NCBI RefSeq assembly: GCF_031845265.1 | Contig: NZ_JAVRBG010000002.1 | Span: 276,693 to 340,692, forward strand | Direction of reading: 5' to 3' | DNA length: 64,000 bases | Origin: Mesonia ostreae | GTDB taxonomy: Bacteria > Bacteroidota > Bacteroidia > Flavobacteriales > Flavobacteriaceae | Shown: positions 25,276-33,956 of the stretch, piece after piece | How positions within the stretch are numbered: the stretch's first letter is position 1 | Layout of the letters: the number at the start of each line of letters is the position of its first letter | The notes under the pieces: generated by a model | Told to the model about the DNA's origin: nothing | Databases searched by the model: none | What the model saw: the letters and a program-made list of their open reading frames with translations, nothing else | Translations under genes and position numbers: made by a program

Positions 25276-26050
25276 AATATTAAAATATAGTTTTTTTGAT
25301 TTAATACGAAGTAGATGGAGCTACGTTTATCTTCTATTTTATCTGCTGTTGGGTTTTGTATTGTTGTTTTTAAATGAAGACTTATCTAAAGCAGTGATTA
25401 CATTAATGAATGTAATTATCATTTTAGTGCCGCTTATCGGGACTATTTTCGGAGTTATGTATTATTACGACTCCAAAGAATTTACAGAATTATTATTGGC
25501 GCAGCCAGTAAAACGATCATCCATATTTATTGGGCAATACCTAGGCGTTTCTTTATCATTAGTAATGAGTTTGGTTTTAGGTCTAGGTTTGCCTTTTGTT
25601 TTTTATGGGTTGTTTGAGTCTGCTGCCATTTGGGATTTTAGTTTATTACTGGTGACTGGCTCTATGCTTACCTTTATATTTACTGCCTTAGCGTTTAATA
25701 TCGCTTTGTACAATGAGAATAAAATTAAAGGCTTTAGCTATGCCATTCTTATGTGGTTGTTTTTAGCAGTAATCTATGATGGTTTATTTTTAATGTCTCT
25801 TATTGTATTTGAAACCTATCCTTTAGATAAATTTACGCTGATTGCAACGGTTTTCAATCCTATAGATTTATCCCGGATTTTAATTTTACTTAAACTAGAT
25901 ATCGCTGCTTTGTTGGGATATACCGGAGCTATTTTTCAAAAGTTTTTTGGTACCAATATGGGCTTGTTCTTAGCTTTGGGATCTTTAATGATTTGGATAC
26001 TTCTTCCCGTATTAAATATTTATAGAAAAGCTAAAAAGAAAGATTTTTAA
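25268..26050 (+). CDS. nosY: NosY ABC transporter permease
   Basis: 260 residues with about six transmembrane helices. It begins LKILKYSFFDLIRSRWSYVYLL, typical of NosY/ABC-2 permeases, and has the RSSIFIGQYLGVSLSL segment after the second helix. It forms the membrane channel of the NosDFY complex. It is the last gene of the overlapping block. Confidence 0.92.
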   Translation: MLKILKYSFFDLIRSRWSYVYLLFYLLLGFVLLFLNEDLSKAVITLMNVIIILVPLIGTIFGVMYYYDSKEFTELLLAQPVKRSSIFIGQYLGVSLSLVMSLVLGLGLPFVFYGLFESAAIWDFSLLLVTGSMLTFIFTALAFNIALYNENKIKGFSYAILMWLFLAVIYDGLFLMSLIVFETYPLDKFTLIATVFNPIDLSRILILLKLDIAALLGYTGAIFQKFFGTNMGLFLALGSLMIWILLPVLNIYRKAKKKDF

Positions 26051-26279
26051 ATTAGAGAACGCTTGTAACTAGGCAGAATTTAATCTGAATTAATTGCCTT
26101 TTTAACTTTAGCTCTTTTCACATTCTATAAAAATTGCTGAAAAATTCTTTGATATAAGAAAATTTCTTGTGAGCCATTGGGGCTTGTGTTAAGTTTTGGT
26201 ACCTTAGTCTTATAGATGATATAGCAGTATTGAATAATCTAGAATATTCATAAACAAAGATTTTAAGCTTCAAAATGAC

Positions 26280-27503
26280 ATGTTAAGTACCAAAAAACAA
26301 ACTTTAATTGTTCTTAGTCTTTTTTTTTTAGCGGCATTAGCAGGGCTATTTTTACGGTATTTGAATGTGAATCCGTTAGAGGAAATTAATTTTAGATACT
26401 TCGTTCATACACACTCTCACGTAGCTTTGTTAGGGTGGATTCATTTAAGCTTAATGCTCCTTATTAATAAGCTAGTCCTAAAAAAGTATGTTCCGCTCCG
26501 GGTGTATTCTCGCTTATTTTACGCCACCTTATTTTCGGTAGTTGGAATGCTGCTCAGCTTTCCTTTTCAAGGATATGCAGCCATATCTATAGGTTTCTCT
26601 ACCTTATTCATTTTGATAAGTTATGTTTTTTATTGGGCGTTTATTCACTATATACCTAAAGAAGAACGACAAACTTCTGGTTTAAAATGTATTCGCTATG
26701 CACTTGTTTATATGGTGCTATCAAGTTTGGGAACATGGGCTATTGGTGCAGTAATGTCTACTCTAGGGCCAACTTCAGATTGGTATAGAATCTCCATTTA
26801 TTTTTATTTGCATTTTCAATACAATGGCTGGATGATTTTATCTTTAGTTGGTTTAATACTATTGATTTTTGAAAACCAGGATATTTATTTCGGGAAACGC
26901 AATTTTAGTCGGTTTTTGCTAACTTTTCACTTCGGAATAGTGCTAAGCTTTTTTATCTCAGTATTGTTTACCAATCCGCCAGATATATTTTATTTGTTAG
27001 CAGTGATTGGAGCGGCATTACAATTGATGTCTTTTAATTTCCTCTTTACTTTCTTCCGAAAAATCAAATGGATTCTCCTACAAAAATTCACCCGATTACA
27101 ACGCAACCTCTTCCGCTGGTTTGTGGTATTGCTGGCCAGTAAATTAATCATGCAATTTTTGGCTGGCTTTCCACAAATCGCACCTTGGATCACGCAATAT
27201 AAAAACTTAAGCATAGGTTTTTTACATTGGGTATTTTTAGGAGTCACCTGTATAGGTTTATTTTTAGTGCTAGACTTTATAGGAATGTTTAAAATTAATC
27301 TCTTACAATTTAGCTTATACGTCGTGGCTTTTTTAGGAACAGAAATATTAATTTTCTTAAAACCCTTATCAAACATATTTGACCTCCCTCTTCCTAATAA
27401 TTACAACTGGTGGCTTTTTTATGCAAGTCTACTCTTAGTCTTAGTGATAGGAAGTATGTGGTTCAGGCAGATTCAGCTAAGCATAAAAAAAGACCGCCCG
27501 TAG
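26280..27503 (+). CDS. Histidine-rich polytopic membrane protein, distantly haem-copper-oxidase/NnrS-like
   Basis: 407 residues with about eleven or twelve transmembrane helices. The second helix starts FVHTHSHVALLGWIHL (His43, 45, 47, 55), which recalls the HGHLALLGW motif of CcoN/NorB-type subunits. A later helix has YFYLHFQYNGW (His178), and another GFLHWVFLG (His316). The complete CuB ligand set of oxidases is not seen, so it is probably not a standard oxidase. Its position next to the nos genes suggests a haem or copper protein linked to NO/N2O metabolism, but this is inference. It starts 229 bp after nosY. Confidence 0.6.
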   Translation: MLSTKKQTLIVLSLFFLAALAGLFLRYLNVNPLEEINFRYFVHTHSHVALLGWIHLSLMLLINKLVLKKYVPLRVYSRLFYATLFSVVGMLLSFPFQGYAAISIGFSTLFILISYVFYWAFIHYIPKEERQTSGLKCIRYALVYMVLSSLGTWAIGAVMSTLGPTSDWYRISIYFYLHFQYNGWMILSLVGLILLIFENQDIYFGKRNFSRFLLTFHFGIVLSFFISVLFTNPPDIFYLLAVIGAALQLMSFNFLFTFFRKIKWILLQKFTRLQRNLFRWFVVLLASKLIMQFLAGFPQIAPWITQYKNLSIGFLHWVFLGVTCIGLFLVLDFIGMFKINLLQFSLYVVAFLGTEILIFLKPLSNIFDLPLPNNYNWWLFYASLLLVLVIGSMWFRQIQLSIKKDRP

Positions 27504-27512
27504 GCAGTCTTT
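27489..27512. terminator. Hairpin terminator overlapping a stop codon
   Basis: AAAGACCGCC, loop CGTA, GGCAGTCTTT: a 10-bp stem with one mismatch, flanked by A and T tracts. It covers the stop of the membrane-protein gene and lies against the convergent DUF4136 gene. Confidence 0.7.
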
Positions 27513-27518
27513 CGTAGT

Positions 27519-28061
27519 TTATTTCTTGTCCTTATTTGGCGGATATTTTTTCATAACCTCCATAACGATTTCATTTATACGCTCAATTTTTGCTTCGCGT
27601 TCTTGAGAGAGAACCCCAGTTCCCATTCCTTGCCATACCAGCTCTTTCTTTTCTGCATCAATAAAATCTATATATAAAGTTCCTTCCGTAGAAGTGCTTA
27701 CAGTTTCTCTTCCCATTCCTCCGTAATAATAAGGCGTCCATCCGTAGCTATATCCAAAGTTATTTCTGTAAATATCTACGTTGGTATTCGTTTTGGTAAA
27801 AATACTCACCAATAAACTGGGATTAGTAGATTTTACGAGCCCCTTTTGGGTAAGTTCCGCTTCAATAGCTCTTAAGATTCTCTTTTTATCTAAGTCAGAT
27901 ATTTCTGCTTTATCAATTCCTGGCTTATAAAAAGCAAACGATTGATATTTATTAAAATCTACCGCCTCGTCGTAATCTGTCGCTACTTTTACACTACTGC
28001 AGGAAGTAACGAATAAAGTAACAAAGGTTAATACCGGAATTAAAAGTTGAAATCTTCTCAT
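27519..28061 (-). CDS. DUF4136 lipoprotein
   Basis: 180 residues with a lipobox (TLFVTSCSS, Cys21). The start of the mature protein, VKVATDYDEAVDFNKYQSFAF, is typical of DUF4136, as is the later VWQGMGTGVLS. A Tyr/Gly-rich stretch (YSYGWTPYYYGGMG) lies in the middle. Envelope location is expected; the function is unknown. Confidence 0.88.
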   Translation of the reverse strand: MRRFQLLIPVLTFVTLFVTSCSSVKVATDYDEAVDFNKYQSFAFYKPGIDKAEISDLDKKRILRAIEAELTQKGLVKSTNPSLLVSIFTKTNTNVDIYRNNFGYSYGWTPYYYGGMGRETVSTSTEGTLYIDFIDAEKKELVWQGMGTGVLSQEREAKIERINEIVMEVMKKYPPNKDKK

Positions 28062-28081
28062 AGCATTTTATTTTTAGGGCG

Positions 28082-28163
28082 TTCGGGCGGGCTTTCGCGA
28101 GTCGCTTTTTGGTTTAGAAAAAAAACCAAAAGAGCTTCAACAAATCGCTCAATCCCTAACGCA
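28082..28163 (-). repeat. GCGTTAGGGATTG-type dispersed element
   Basis: Reverse-complemented, it starts GCGTTAGGGATTGAGCG and ends with GAAAGCCCGCCCGAACGCCC, with an internal TTTTGGTT/AACCAAAA pairing. A related element lies at 44601-44690. Elements with this opening are widespread between genes in flavobacteria. Confidence 0.6.
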
Positions 28164-28165
28164 AA

Positions 28166-30148
28166 TTAGTCTTTTAATAATGCCGGATCTACTTGATGAG
28201 GAATGGTAACTTTTAAGTGAGGCTCCAATTCCATCGCACGTTTTATGGCAAAAATAGCTCCATCATTTCGTGCCCAAGAACGTCTAGCAATCCCATTATT
28301 TACATCCCAAAAAAGCATAGACTTTAATCGTCTGTCGGCATCTAAACTACCATCAAGTACCATACCAAAACCACCGTTTACTACTTCGCCCCAGCCAACG
28401 CCACCGCCATTATGTATGCTTACCCAAGTGGCTCCTCTAAAGCTATCTCCTATCACATTTTGTATCGCCATATCTGCTGTAAACTGGCTGCCGTCATAAA
28501 TGTTGGAGGTTTCACGGTAAGGTGAATCTGTTCCCGAAACATCGTGATGGTCTCGGCCTAAAATAACCTGTCCAATTTCGCCATTTTTTATCGCTTTATT
28601 AAAGGCTTCAGCTATTTTCATTCTTCCTTCCGCGTCAGCGTAAAGAATACGAGCCTGAGAACCTACCACCAATTTATTTTCTTGTGCGCCTTTAATCCAA
28701 GTAATATTATCTTGCATTTGTTGCTGAATTTCTTCCGGAGCATTTTTCTTTAATTCTTCTAGAACCTGCGTCGCAATCTCATCGGTTTTAAGTAAATCTT
28801 CAGATTTCCCCGAAGCACAAACCCATCTAAACGGACCAAAACCAAAATCGAAACACATAGGTCCCATAATATCTTGAACGTAACTAGGATACTTAAAGTT
28901 CTTGCCATCTTCGTTCATAATATCAGCGCCAGCTCTAGAAGCTTCTAATAAAAAGGCATTTCCGTAATCAAAGAAATAAGTTCCTTTTGCCGTATGTTTA
29001 TTGATTGCTTCTACTTGGCGTTTTAAACTCTTCTGAACTTCAGTCTTAAACTGCTTAGGGTTGTTAGCCATCATCTCGTTAGCTTCTTCGTAAGAAAGAC
29101 CAACAGGATAATAACCTCCCGCCCAAGGATTATGAAGAGAAGTTTGATCACTTCCCAAATCGATACGAATATTTTCTTCGTCAAATTTCTCCCAAACCTC
29201 TACGATGTTTCCATCATAGCCAATAGAAATAGCTTCTTTGTTTTCTTTAGCTTCTTTTACACGCTTGGCAAGTTGATCTAAATCGCTAATCACTTCTTTC
29301 ACCCAACCTTGAGAATGTCTTGTTTTGGTCGCTTTAGGATTAACTTCTGCGCAAACGGTAACACAACCTGCAATATCTCCTGCTTTAGGTTGAGCACCGC
29401 TCATTCCTCCTAATCCGGAAGTAACAAAAAGGCCGCCTTGAGGCTCTTTTTTAATTTTTCTAAATCCATTTAAAACGGTAATCGTAGTTCCGTGAACAAT
29501 TCCCTGCGGACCTATATACATAAAGCTTCCGGCAGTCATTTGTCCAAATTGAGTAACTCCAAGGGCATTAAATTTCTCCCAATCATCGGGTTTGGAATAA
29601 TTGGGAATCATCATTCCGTTGGTAACTACTACTCTTGGAGCGTCTTTATGAGAAGGGAACAAGCCCATTGGGTGTCCGCTGTACATCGCTAAAGTCTGTT
29701 CATTGGTCATTTCAGCTAAATATTTCATCACCAAATGGTATTGCGCCCAGTTTTGGAAAACGGCTCCATTACCACCATAGGTAATTAATTCGTGCGGATG
29801 TTGTGCTACTGCGTGATCCAAATTATTCTGAATCATCAACATAATGGCTTTTGCCTGCTCACTTTTTCCAGGATAATCGTTTATAGAACGCGCATAAATC
29901 TTATGCTCGGGAAGAAAACGGTACATATAAATTCTTCCGTAGGTGTTTAGTTCTTCTCTAAACTCTGGAAGTAAAGTAGCGTGATGCTGCGGCTCAAAAT
30001 ACCTCAAGGCATTTTGTAAGGCTAACTTTTTTTCTTCTTTTGTAAGTATATCTTTACGCTTAGGCGCGTGATTGATTGTGGTATCGTATTCTTTTTTTAC
30101 GGGAAGTTCATTTGGGATTCCTTGTAAGATTTCTTCTTTAAAAGTCAT
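28166..30148 (-). CDS. hutU: Urocanate hydratase (long form)
   Basis: 660 residues. It converts urocanate to imidazolonepropionate in histidine degradation, in the cytoplasm. The NAD+-binding glycine motif is GLGGMSGAQPKAG, and the conserved Cys block reads FGFGPFRWVCASG. YGGNGAVFQNW and GRDHHDVSGTDSPYRET are also characteristic. The ~660-residue form, longer than the 550-residue bacterial type, is the one shared with eukaryotes and Bacteroidota. No other hut gene lies nearby. Confidence 0.95.
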   Translation of the reverse strand: MTFKEEILQGIPNELPVKKEYDTTINHAPKRKDILTKEEKKLALQNALRYFEPQHHATLLPEFREELNTYGRIYMYRFLPEHKIYARSINDYPGKSEQAKAIMLMIQNNLDHAVAQHPHELITYGGNGAVFQNWAQYHLVMKYLAEMTNEQTLAMYSGHPMGLFPSHKDAPRVVVTNGMMIPNYSKPDDWEKFNALGVTQFGQMTAGSFMYIGPQGIVHGTTITVLNGFRKIKKEPQGGLFVTSGLGGMSGAQPKAGDIAGCVTVCAEVNPKATKTRHSQGWVKEVISDLDQLAKRVKEAKENKEAISIGYDGNIVEVWEKFDEENIRIDLGSDQTSLHNPWAGGYYPVGLSYEEANEMMANNPKQFKTEVQKSLKRQVEAINKHTAKGTYFFDYGNAFLLEASRAGADIMNEDGKNFKYPSYVQDIMGPMCFDFGFGPFRWVCASGKSEDLLKTDEIATQVLEELKKNAPEEIQQQMQDNITWIKGAQENKLVVGSQARILYADAEGRMKIAEAFNKAIKNGEIGQVILGRDHHDVSGTDSPYRETSNIYDGSQFTADMAIQNVIGDSFRGATWVSIHNGGGVGWGEVVNGGFGMVLDGSLDADRRLKSMLFWDVNNGIARRSWARNDGAIFAIKRAMELEPHLKVTIPHQVDPALLKD

Positions 30149-30150
30149 AT

Positions 30151-30173
30151 TTTCAGTGTTCAGTGTTCAGTGT
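30151..30173. repeat. Short tandem repeat upstream of hutU
   Basis: CAGTGTT is repeated three times directly before the hutU start. It resembles the low-complexity flanks seen around the IVP islands of this window and may be a scar of a lost island; this is inference. Confidence 0.5.
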
Positions 30174-30232
30174 TGTTTTAGTTAATTTAATTAATAGTCT
30201 CTAGAAGGAACATTATAAATGATTTTTTTTTA

Positions 30233-30268
30233 CTCCCTTTCCTCTGGAAAGGGTTGGGGATAGGATGA
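30233..30268 (+). repeat. Hairpin repeat family, copy B
   Basis: CTCCCTTTCCTCTGGAAAGG followed by GTTGGGGATAGGATGA; the CCTTTCC...GGAAAGG part is a hairpin. It matches copies A and C. Confidence 0.7.
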
Positions 30269-30505
30269 ATTTAATGTTTATCATCTCGTCCCCTCCTAAT
30301 TCCTCCCCTGGGGGAGGAATTAAAAAAGATAATTATCGAGTGTACTAATGTCATTCCTACTTAGAGGAATCTCTCGTTCTAAGCAAAAAACTATTCCTGC
30401 CCACCTCAATTTCTATATAGACATGATAAGCGAGGTTCTACGTGCTCCACTCTAAATGACAATTAAAATTATATAAACGTTTTCTAAATTACTACCAACT
30501 GATCA

Positions 30506-30664
30506 TTACTCCCTCTTTTTATCATATCCATAGGGGCAATGACGGCATCCGCTTTTACAGCAATATCCTCTTTTTAAATGATATTGAGCCGTAAAACATT
30601 TGTAGCCTTCTGGTGTGAGGTAATAATCTCCCTCTTCTAAAGGAATATGCTTCTTTAAGTTCAT
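30506..30664 (-). CDS. DUF5522 small cysteine-rich protein
   Basis: 52 residues, easily missed because of its size. It begins MNLKKHIPLEEGDYYLTPEG and continues YKCFTAQYHLKRGYCCKSGC, then RHCPYGYDKKRE. The cysteine cluster Cys35-Cys36-x3-Cys40-x2-Cys43, in the pattern HLKRGYCC...CRHCPYG, is the DUF5522 signature and may bind metal. The function is unknown. It diverges from the PLP enzyme gene across 111 bp that contain a dyad. Confidence 0.85.
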   Translation of the reverse strand: MNLKKHIPLEEGDYYLTPEGYKCFTAQYHLKRGYCCKSGCRHCPYGYDKKRE

Positions 30665-30699
30665 AGATTCCAAAAATAAGGATTTTTAACCTGAAATAG

Positions 30700-30732
30700 A
30701 AGTATTACAAGTCGGATAAAGCTTTAATACTT
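30700..30732. promoter_or_regulatory. Dyad with shared motif between divergent genes
   Basis: AAGTATTA (30700-30707) and TAATACTT (30725-30732) form a perfect 8-bp inverted repeat around CAAGTCGGATAAAGCTT. TTACAAGTCGGATAAA is one base different from the motif upstream of the nos cluster. It could be an operator. Confidence 0.4.
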
Positions 30733-30753
30733 CCGCAGAAGAATAAAACGTTG

Positions 30754-30761
30754 TATTTTTG
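30754..30761 (+). promoter_or_regulatory. -7 box for the PLP enzyme gene
   Basis: TATTTTTG fits TAnnTTTG, 14 bp before the TTG start, implying a nearly leaderless mRNA. Confidence 0.45.
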
Positions 30762-30775
30762 CAAAAAGTATAGGC

Positions 30776-31696
30776 TTGTTCAACTTAACTCCTTCTTCCA
30801 ATCAATTTATAATCCAAAAAAATGGAGTGGAAGTCTTTTTAAAACGGGAAGATTTATTGCATCCGTTGGTTTCTGGAAATAAGTTTAGGAAATTAAAATA
30901 CAATCTTCAAGAAGCTAAGAAACAGGGTAAAGACACGATACTTACTTTTGGAGGCGCTTTTTCCAATCATATTGTGGCCACTTCCGCAGCAGCGAAATTG
31001 TCACAACTAAAATCTATTGGAGTCATTAGAGGAGAAGAATTGGGAGGTGAAAATTTAGAAAAAACACTTCTGCAAAATCATACTTTAAGAAACGCAAAAG
31101 AAATGGGGATGCAGTTGTTTTTTGTAGATAGAGAAACCTACCGAAATAAAGAAAAGCAATCCTTTATAGAAGCATTAAAAAACAAATTTGGAGATTTTTA
31201 TTTAGTACCCGAAGGAGGAACCAATGATTTGGCAATTAAAGGTTGCGAAGAAATTTTAACCGAAGCAGATAAAAATTTTGATGTGGTTTGCTGCCCTGTA
31301 GGAACGGGAGGGACGGTATCTGGAATAATTAATTCGTCTTACGAGCAACAACATATTTTAGGCTTTTCGGCGCTTAAGGGAGACTTCTTAAAAGATGAAG
31401 TCGCACAACTCGTAAAAAAAAAGAACTGGGAGATTATAATAGATTATCATTTTGGCGGTTATGCTAAAGTAGATCGCACTTTAATCGACTTTATAAATGA
31501 TTTTAAAACGCACTATAATGTACTTTTAGATCCTATTTATACGGGAAAGATGATATATGGCATTTTTGATAGGATAGAAAAGGAAGAATTTACTAAAAAT
31601 ACCCGTATTTTAGCGGTTCATACTGGAGGTTTACAAGGAATCTCTGGAGTTAATAAAAAATTGATTAAAAAAAACCTACCCAAAATTAATACTTAG
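30776..31696 (+). CDS. 1-aminocyclopropane-1-carboxylate deaminase / D-cysteine desulfhydrase family
   Basis: 306 residues, PLP-dependent fold type II. It starts at TTG, since no ATG lies in a suitable place and the -7 box is just upstream. The PLP lysine is Lys36 in SGNKFRKL, and the phosphate-binding glycine loop reads PVGTGGTVSG. Sequence alone does not separate ACC deaminase from D-cysteine desulfhydrase; the latter is more likely in marine flavobacteria. It is followed after 2 bp by the glucosaminidase gene and then hemL, a probable operon. Confidence 0.85.
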   Translation: MFNLTPSSNQFIIQKNGVEVFLKREDLLHPLVSGNKFRKLKYNLQEAKKQGKDTILTFGGAFSNHIVATSAAAKLSQLKSIGVIRGEELGGENLEKTLLQNHTLRNAKEMGMQLFFVDRETYRNKEKQSFIEALKNKFGDFYLVPEGGTNDLAIKGCEEILTEADKNFDVVCCPVGTGGTVSGIINSSYEQQHILGFSALKGDFLKDEVAQLVKKKNWEIIIDYHFGGYAKVDRTLIDFINDFKTHYNVLLDPIYTGKMIYGIFDRIEKEEFTKNTRILAVHTGGLQGISGVNKKLIKKNLPKINT

Positions 31697-31698
31697 AG

Positions 31699-32568
31699 AT
31701 GAAAGGAAGAATTTTTATTGCAGTGTTAGTATCAGGACTTGTACTTAGTTCTTGCGGAAGTAAAAAAAAGATAGCTAAGTCTGGCAAATATAGAACTCAT
31801 GAAACTGTCACTTATAATGATAGAAGAGATAATAGTCCTAGAAGAAATGACAATACTGTAGTTCCTAATCCAACTAGAGAAGATGTCAATGCCAAAAATC
31901 CAACTGCGAACGCTCCCGTTTTTGAAGACAATAACGAATGGTATATTTATGAATATTCCCAAATTGCAAAAGATGAAATGGCACTTTACGGAATTCCTGC
32001 GAGTATTACCCTCGCACAAGGTATACTGGAATCTAGTGCAGGAAAAGGGAAACTTACCTTAAAATCTAACAATCATTTTGGAATTAAATGTAATGGTTGG
32101 GAGGGTGAGAAAGTCTATCACGATGATGATACGTACCAAGAGTGTTTTAGAAAATACAAGGATCCTAAATATAGTTTTAGAGACCATTCCCTGTTTTTAA
32201 AAGATAGAAGACGTTATTCGGCTCTTTTTAATTTAAAGAAAGACGATTATAAAGGTTGGGCTTATGGTTTAAAAAAAGCAGGATACGCAACAGATCCTCG
32301 CTATCCTGCAAAATTAATTAGTATTATTGAAAGGTATCAATTACAGCGTTTTGATGATGAAGTTTTAGGTAATGGAAGCAGGGACGGTTTACCTTCCAGA
32401 GAGACTAAAGTAGATTATACAAGCATTCGTTATACGGTTAGAAAAGGAGATACTTTATACAGTATTTCAAAACGTTACAATTTAACCATCGAAGAATTAA
32501 AGTCTATCAATAAATTAAGAAGTGATAATTTGGCCATTGGTCAGAAATTATACGTAAAAACATTTTAA
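31699..32568 (+). CDS. LysM-containing N-acetylglucosaminidase lipoprotein (GH73)
   Basis: 289 residues. Lipobox LVLSSCGS (Cys19), a polar linker to ~75, then a glucosaminidase domain (~80-215): ITLAQGILESSAGKGKL with the likely catalytic Glu, NNHFGIKC, and the FRKYKDPKYSFRDHS block. One LysM repeat closes the protein (YTVRKGDTLYSISKRYNLTI). It should cut peptidoglycan glycan strands in the periplasm. It lies 2 bp after the PLP enzyme gene and 13 bp before hemL. Confidence 0.92.
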   Translation: MKGRIFIAVLVSGLVLSSCGSKKKIAKSGKYRTHETVTYNDRRDNSPRRNDNTVVPNPTREDVNAKNPTANAPVFEDNNEWYIYEYSQIAKDEMALYGIPASITLAQGILESSAGKGKLTLKSNNHFGIKCNGWEGEKVYHDDDTYQECFRKYKDPKYSFRDHSLFLKDRRRYSALFNLKKDDYKGWAYGLKKAGYATDPRYPAKLISIIERYQLQRFDDEVLGNGSRDGLPSRETKVDYTSIRYTVRKGDTLYSISKRYNLTIEELKSINKLRSDNLAIGQKLYVKTF

Positions 32569-32581
32569 AAGAAATACAGCT

Positions 32582-33868
32582 ATGTTGTATCAAAGAAGTA
32601 GTCAACTTTTTAAAGAAGCACAAAAATACATTCCGGGAGGAGTAAATTCGCCAGTACGAGCATTTTCTGCCCTTGGCGGAAATCCAATTTTTATTAAAGA
32701 AGCCAAAGGAGCTTACATCTATGATGAAGATGGTAGAAAGTATATAGATTATATCAACTCATGGGGTCCAATGATTTTAGGACACGCACATCAGCCTGTG
32801 GTAGATGCCGTGATAGAGAAAACCAAAAAGGGAACCTCTTTTGGAACGCCTACAGAGATTGAAACGCAAATCGCAAAATTAGCCACTCAAATGGTGCCTA
32901 ATATTGACCAGATTAGAATGGTGAATAGCGGTACAGAAGCTTGTATGAGTGCGGTGAGACTTGCACGAGGATTTACAGGAAAAGATAAAATCATCAAATT
33001 TGCGGGTTGTTATCACGGGCATAGTGATTCATTTTTAATCCAAGCAGGAAGTGGTGCGGTGACTTTTGGAACACCTAATTCTCCAGGGGTAACAAAAGGA
33101 ACGGCGCAAGATACTTTATTGGCGCAATTTAATAATTTGCTGAGTGTAGAAGAATTAATCAAAGCAAATGCAAAGGAAATCGCGTGTATAATTGTAGAGC
33201 CTATTGCGGGTAATATGGGATGCATTCCGCCTCAGAAAGGCTTTTTAGAAGGACTAAGACAACTTTGTGATAAAAACGATATACTACTTATTTTTGATGA
33301 GGTGATGACAGGTTTCCGTCAAGCGGAAGGAGGAGTGCAACAGCGATTAAATATAAATGCCGATATTGTTGCTTTCGGGAAAGTAATAGGCGGCGGACTC
33401 CCAGTGGGTGCTTTTGCAGCCCGAAAGGAAATTATGAATCATTTAGCACCCATAGGTCCCGTCTACCAAGCAGGAACCCTTAGCGGAAATCCTTTAGCGA
33501 TGGCCGCAGGTTTAGCGATGCTTACCGAGCTTCACGAAAATCCTGAAATTTTTAAAAGTATAGATAAGAAAACCGTTTACCTTAAAGAAGGATTAGATAA
33601 GGTGCTAAACAAAAACGGAGTTACTTATACTATTAATCAAATAGGATCTATGATTTCTATACATTTTTCTGAAACGCCAGTGATAGATTTTGAAACTGCC
33701 GCTTTAGGAAACAATGAATACTTTAAAAAATTCTTCCACGGCATGTTGGAAGAAGGTATTTATATTGCCCCAAGTGCTTTTGAAACTTGGTTTATTTCTG
33801 AAGCATTATCGTATGAGGATTTAGATAAAACCATTGCTGCCGCAGATAAAATCACCGCAGGCTGGTAG
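32582..33868 (+). CDS. hemL: Glutamate-1-semialdehyde 2,1-aminomutase
   Basis: 428 residues. It makes 5-aminolevulinate in the C5 route to haem, in the cytoplasm. PLP-dependent fold type I with Lys267 in AFGKVIGGGLPVGAF. NSGTEACMSAVRLARG, the CYHGHSDSFL segment and YQAGTLSGNPLAMAAG are all hemL hallmarks. Length is normal. Confidence 0.96.
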   Translation: MLYQRSSQLFKEAQKYIPGGVNSPVRAFSALGGNPIFIKEAKGAYIYDEDGRKYIDYINSWGPMILGHAHQPVVDAVIEKTKKGTSFGTPTEIETQIAKLATQMVPNIDQIRMVNSGTEACMSAVRLARGFTGKDKIIKFAGCYHGHSDSFLIQAGSGAVTFGTPNSPGVTKGTAQDTLLAQFNNLLSVEELIKANAKEIACIIVEPIAGNMGCIPPQKGFLEGLRQLCDKNDILLIFDEVMTGFRQAEGGVQQRLNINADIVAFGKVIGGGLPVGAFAARKEIMNHLAPIGPVYQAGTLSGNPLAMAAGLAMLTELHENPEIFKSIDKKTVYLKEGLDKVLNKNGVTYTINQIGSMISIHFSETPVIDFETAALGNNEYFKKFFHGMLEEGIYIAPSAFETWFISEALSYEDLDKTIAAADKITAGW

Positions 33869-33910
33869 GTTAATTTCATAAAGTACATTTATAAGTTTTA
33901 AAAAGAGAGG

Positions 33911-33932
33911 CCTCACATCTGTGAGGTTTGTT
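33911..33932 (+). terminator. Hairpin terminator after hemL
   Basis: CCTCAC, loop ATCT, GTGAGG, followed by TTTGTT. The stem is short but GC-rich. It lies between hemL and a convergent pseudogene. Confidence 0.6.
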
Positions 33933-33956
33933 ATGTTTTGAAGCTCTCGGTCTTAT

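Larger units (their letters stand above)
30149..30505. other. Repeat-rich intergenic region
   Basis: No gene. It contains three tandem CAGTGTT units (30151-30173), hairpin repeat copy B (30233-30268), a perfect AATTCCTCCCC/GGGGAGGAATT hairpin (30298-30321), and short repeat-like text containing AGGAATCTCTCGTTC. Confidence 0.5.

Noticed and set aside
26051..26279. FNR/CRP-type operator upstream of the histidine-rich membrane protein
   Set aside because: No convincing palindrome matching TTGAT....ATCAA or TAAC......GTTA was found.
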